A DNA stretch of 7,955 nt from Nitrosomonas sp. (GTDB lineage: Bacteria > Pseudomonadota > Gammaproteobacteria > Burkholderiales > Nitrosomonadaceae): the NCBI GenBank assembly GCA_003514765.1, contig DOOY01000043.1:1-7955 (forward strand), read 5' to 3'. The notes below the pieces were generated by a model. That model saw only the letters and a list, made by a program, of their open reading frames with translations. It was not told the DNA's origin and did not search any database. Of the stretch, positions 6,748 to 7,955 are shown in pieces. Position numbers and translations under genes: made by a program. Within the stretch, counting starts at the first letter, position 1, and each line of letters begins with the position of its first letter.

Positions 6748-6753
6748 AAGGAG
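6748..6753 (+). promoter_or_regulatory. Shine-Dalgarno site of rpmF
   Basis: AAGGAG seven bases before ATG 6761. It is the strongest ribosome-binding site on the plus strand here, fitting a highly made ribosomal protein and contrasting with the absence of one before yceD. Confidence 0.85.
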
Positions 6754-6760
6754 TAAAAAT

Positions 6761-6943
6761 ATGGCCGTTCAACAAAATAAAAAATCGCCCTCGAAAAGGG
6801 GAATGCATCGATCACATGATGCTTTGAAGAATCCACCGTTAGCCATTGAGCCCAGTACAGGGGAAGTTCATTTGCGTCATCACATCAGCCCCAATGGTTA
6901 TTACCGAGGCAAAAAGGTTGTTGACACCAAGTCTGACGATTAA
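6761..6943 (+). CDS. rpmF: 50S ribosomal protein bL32
   Basis: Small basic protein of the large ribosomal subunit. 60 residues; E. coli has 57. Seen: [20 protein letters not shown] at the N-terminus, nearly identical to E. coli, then the core [13 protein letters not shown] (38-50) and a KKVV tail. It is the cysteine-free form: where zinc-ribbon L32 proteins have two CxxC pairs, this one has EPSTG and SPNG, so it needs no zinc. This is common in proteobacteria and is not evidence of a paralog by itself. Sits between yceD and plsX as expected. Confidence 0.98.
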   Translation: MAVQQNKKSPSKRGMHRSHDALKNPPLAIEPSTGEVHLRHHISPNGYYRGKKVVDTKSDD

Positions 6944-6950
6944 ATATTTT
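6921..6950 (+). promoter_or_regulatory. Candidate plsX promoter overlapping the rpmF end
   Basis: TTGACA (6921-6926) inside rpmF codons Val-Asp-Thr is followed at 18 bases by TATTTT (6945-6950, 4/6), beginning just after the rpmF stop. It would give a plsX leader of about 60 bases. The -10 is weak. Internal promoters near rpmF-plsX are known in E. coli, making it plausible. Confidence 0.35.
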
Positions 6951-7003
6951 TTGCAGTAATTCATGGTCCGTTTTGCATTTTAAGTGTTGATAAACGACTT
7001 GCC

Positions 7004-7010
7004 AGAAAGG
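7004..7010 (+). promoter_or_regulatory. Shine-Dalgarno site of plsX
   Basis: AGAAAGG eight bases before TTG 7019. There is no in-frame ATG, GTG or TTG between the rpmF stop and this TTG, so the site decides the start. Confidence 0.7.
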
Positions 7011-7018
7011 CTACAAAA

Positions 7019-7955
7019 TTGGATATCACTGTAGCGATAGATTGCATGGGGGGGGACCATGGCCCCCATGTGACTGTACCCTCAGCGATAGACTATCTGC
7101 GCCATGATCCTGAAGCTAATATTATTTTGGTGGGTATTCCAGACGCTATTGAAGCGGAATTGCAAGCCGTAAAATTCAAATCCAGCACCCGAGTTCGAAT
7201 TCATCCCGCCAGCGAAGTTGTCGGCATGGATGAATCACCCGCACTGGCATTGCGCAATAAAAAAGACTCGTCCATGCGTGTCTCAATAAATCTCGTCAAA
7301 ACAGGAGAGGCGCAGGCCTGTATCAGTGCCGGAAATACCGGCGCTTTACTGGCAACTTCACGTTTCGTTTTGAAAACAATCCCCGGAGTAGACAGGCCGG
7401 CTCTGGCCGTTATTCTCCCTACTATTGTTGGCCATACCTATGTGCTTGATTTGGGCGCCAATGTCAATTGCACAGCTGAACATCTGCTGCAGTTTGGTGT
7501 GATGGGCTCATCGCTGGTAGCTTCCGTAGAAAATAAGACCGCCCCCAGTGTGGGTTTGCTGAATATTGGTGAAGAAGATATCAAAGGCAATGAAGTCGTC
7601 AGGAAGGCATCCGACTTACTTCGTGGCAGCGGGCTTAATTTTTATGGTAATGTAGAAGGTAATGATATCTATAAAGGCACGACAGATGTAGTTGTCTGTG
7701 ATGGTTTCGTTGGGAATGTTACCCTGAAAACATCCGAAGGATTAGCGCAAATGCTTGCAACTTATCTGCGCGAGGAATTCAAACGCAATTTACTGACAAA
7801 GCTTGCGGGTGTTTTTGCCATGCCGGTGATCAATGCATTTAAACGCCGTGTAGATCACCGCCAGTATAATGGCGCAAGTTTTTTGGGTTTAAAAGGCATT
7901 GTGATTAAAAGTCATGGGTCTGCTGATATTTTCGCGTTTAAATCAGCCATTAAAC
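7019..7955 (+). CDS. plsX: Phosphate acyltransferase PlsX (3' end beyond window)
   Basis: Peripheral-membrane enzyme that makes acyl-phosphate from acyl-ACP and phosphate for PlsY, the first step of phospholipid synthesis in the PlsX/PlsY route. 312 codons are visible; the family has about 330-350, so only the C-terminal tip is missing. Seen: [12 protein letters not shown] (5-16), [11 protein letters not shown] (64-74), the [10 protein letters not shown] segment (103-112), LDLGANVNC (143-151), [12 protein letters not shown] (180-191), NVEGNDI (211-217), [19 protein letters not shown] (223-241) and GASFLGLKG (285-293). All match PlsX. Start at TTG 7019 has a Shine-Dalgarno site at eight bases and matches the family N-terminus; the first possible ATG (codon 10) would cut into the MGGD motif. 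The 75 bases after rpmF hold no terminator hairpin, so co-transcription with rpmF is likely. fabH is expected downstream. Confidence 0.96.
   Translation, partial: MDITVAIDCMGGDHGPHVTVPSAIDYLRHDPEANIILVGIPDAIEAELQAVKFKSSTRVRIHPASEVVGMDESPALALRNKKDSSMRVSINLVKTGEAQACISAGNTGALLATSRFVLKTIPGVDRPALAVILPTIVGHTYVLDLGANVNCTAEHLLQFGVMGSSLVASVENKTAPSVGLLNIGEEDIKGNEVVRKASDLLRGSGLNFYGNVEGNDIYKGTTDVVVCDGFVGNVTLKTSEGLAQMLATYLREEFKRNLLTKLAGVFAMPVINAFKRRVDHRQYNGASFLGLKGIVIKSHGSADIFAFKSAIK
7045..7070 (+). repeat. GC-rich inverted repeat with G8 tract at plsX codons 9-18
   Basis: CATGGGGG (7045-7052) and CCCCCATG (7063-7070) form a perfect 8-base-pair stem around a 10-base loop that itself contains CCATGG. The run of eight G (7048-7055) encodes part of the conserved MGGD motif. 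The RNA hairpin starts 26 bases after the TTG, so it could slow early elongation or initiation on plsX. Confidence 0.7.

Noticed and set aside
6944..7018. Small gene or terminator between rpmF and plsX
   Set aside because: The 75 bases contain no hairpin followed by a T run and no ORF with a ribosome-binding site other than plsX itself.
1..7955. tRNA/rRNA genes, CRISPR arrays, insertion sequences, phage or toxin-antitoxin genes
   Set aside because: Looked for on both strands; no matching structure, spaced repeats, transposase motifs or terminal inverted repeats were seen.

Overview
The window is a 7955-base piece of a Gram-negative, probably betaproteobacterial chromosome. It has two divergent gene blocks that meet at a 41-base intergenic region (6189-6229). 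Every gene belongs to a recognisable family. I see no RNA genes, IS elements, CRISPR arrays or phage genes. Moderate GC content, the maf/yceF-yceD-rpmF-plsX order and a full czcC-czcB-czcA set would fit Nitrosomonas or a relative; this is inference from gene content and style, not from a database search.

Left block, minus strand, read right to left: maf (m7GTP pyrophosphatase type, 5577-6188), then czcC (outer-membrane channel, 4194-5522), czcB (periplasmic adaptor, 2664-4163) and czcA (inner-membrane RND pump, 2580 down to the left edge, truncated after 860 residues). CzcA has Asp402, Asp408 and Glu415 in TM4, numbered as in the Cupriavidus CzcA pump. Its pore region looks like the Zn/Co/Cd type and not the Cu/Ag (CusA) type. 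Together the three Czc proteins should form a trans-envelope complex that expels divalent metal. No czcR/czcS, merR-type or czcD gene lies in the window.

Right block, plus strand: yceD (DUF177, 23S rRNA accumulation protein, 6230-6745), rpmF (ribosomal protein bL32, 6761-6943) and plsX (phosphate acyltransferase, from 7019 to the right edge, truncated after 312 residues). This is the classical ribosome/lipid-synthesis cluster, also divergent from yceF in E. coli; fabH would be expected next.

Start codons: three of the seven genes start at non-ATG codons, judged by Shine-Dalgarno spacing and family alignment: czcB at GTG 4163, czcA at TTG 2580 and plsX at TTG 7019. The points most worth a second look are small: overlapping divergent promoters between maf and yceD that imply a near-leaderless yceD mRNA; a ten-A tract right after the maf start codon; a GC-rich hairpin with a G8 tract at the start of plsX; a perfect 20-base palindrome inside czcC; and a two-codon ORF just before the czcA start. 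I found no convincing evidence of an undescribed multi-gene system here.
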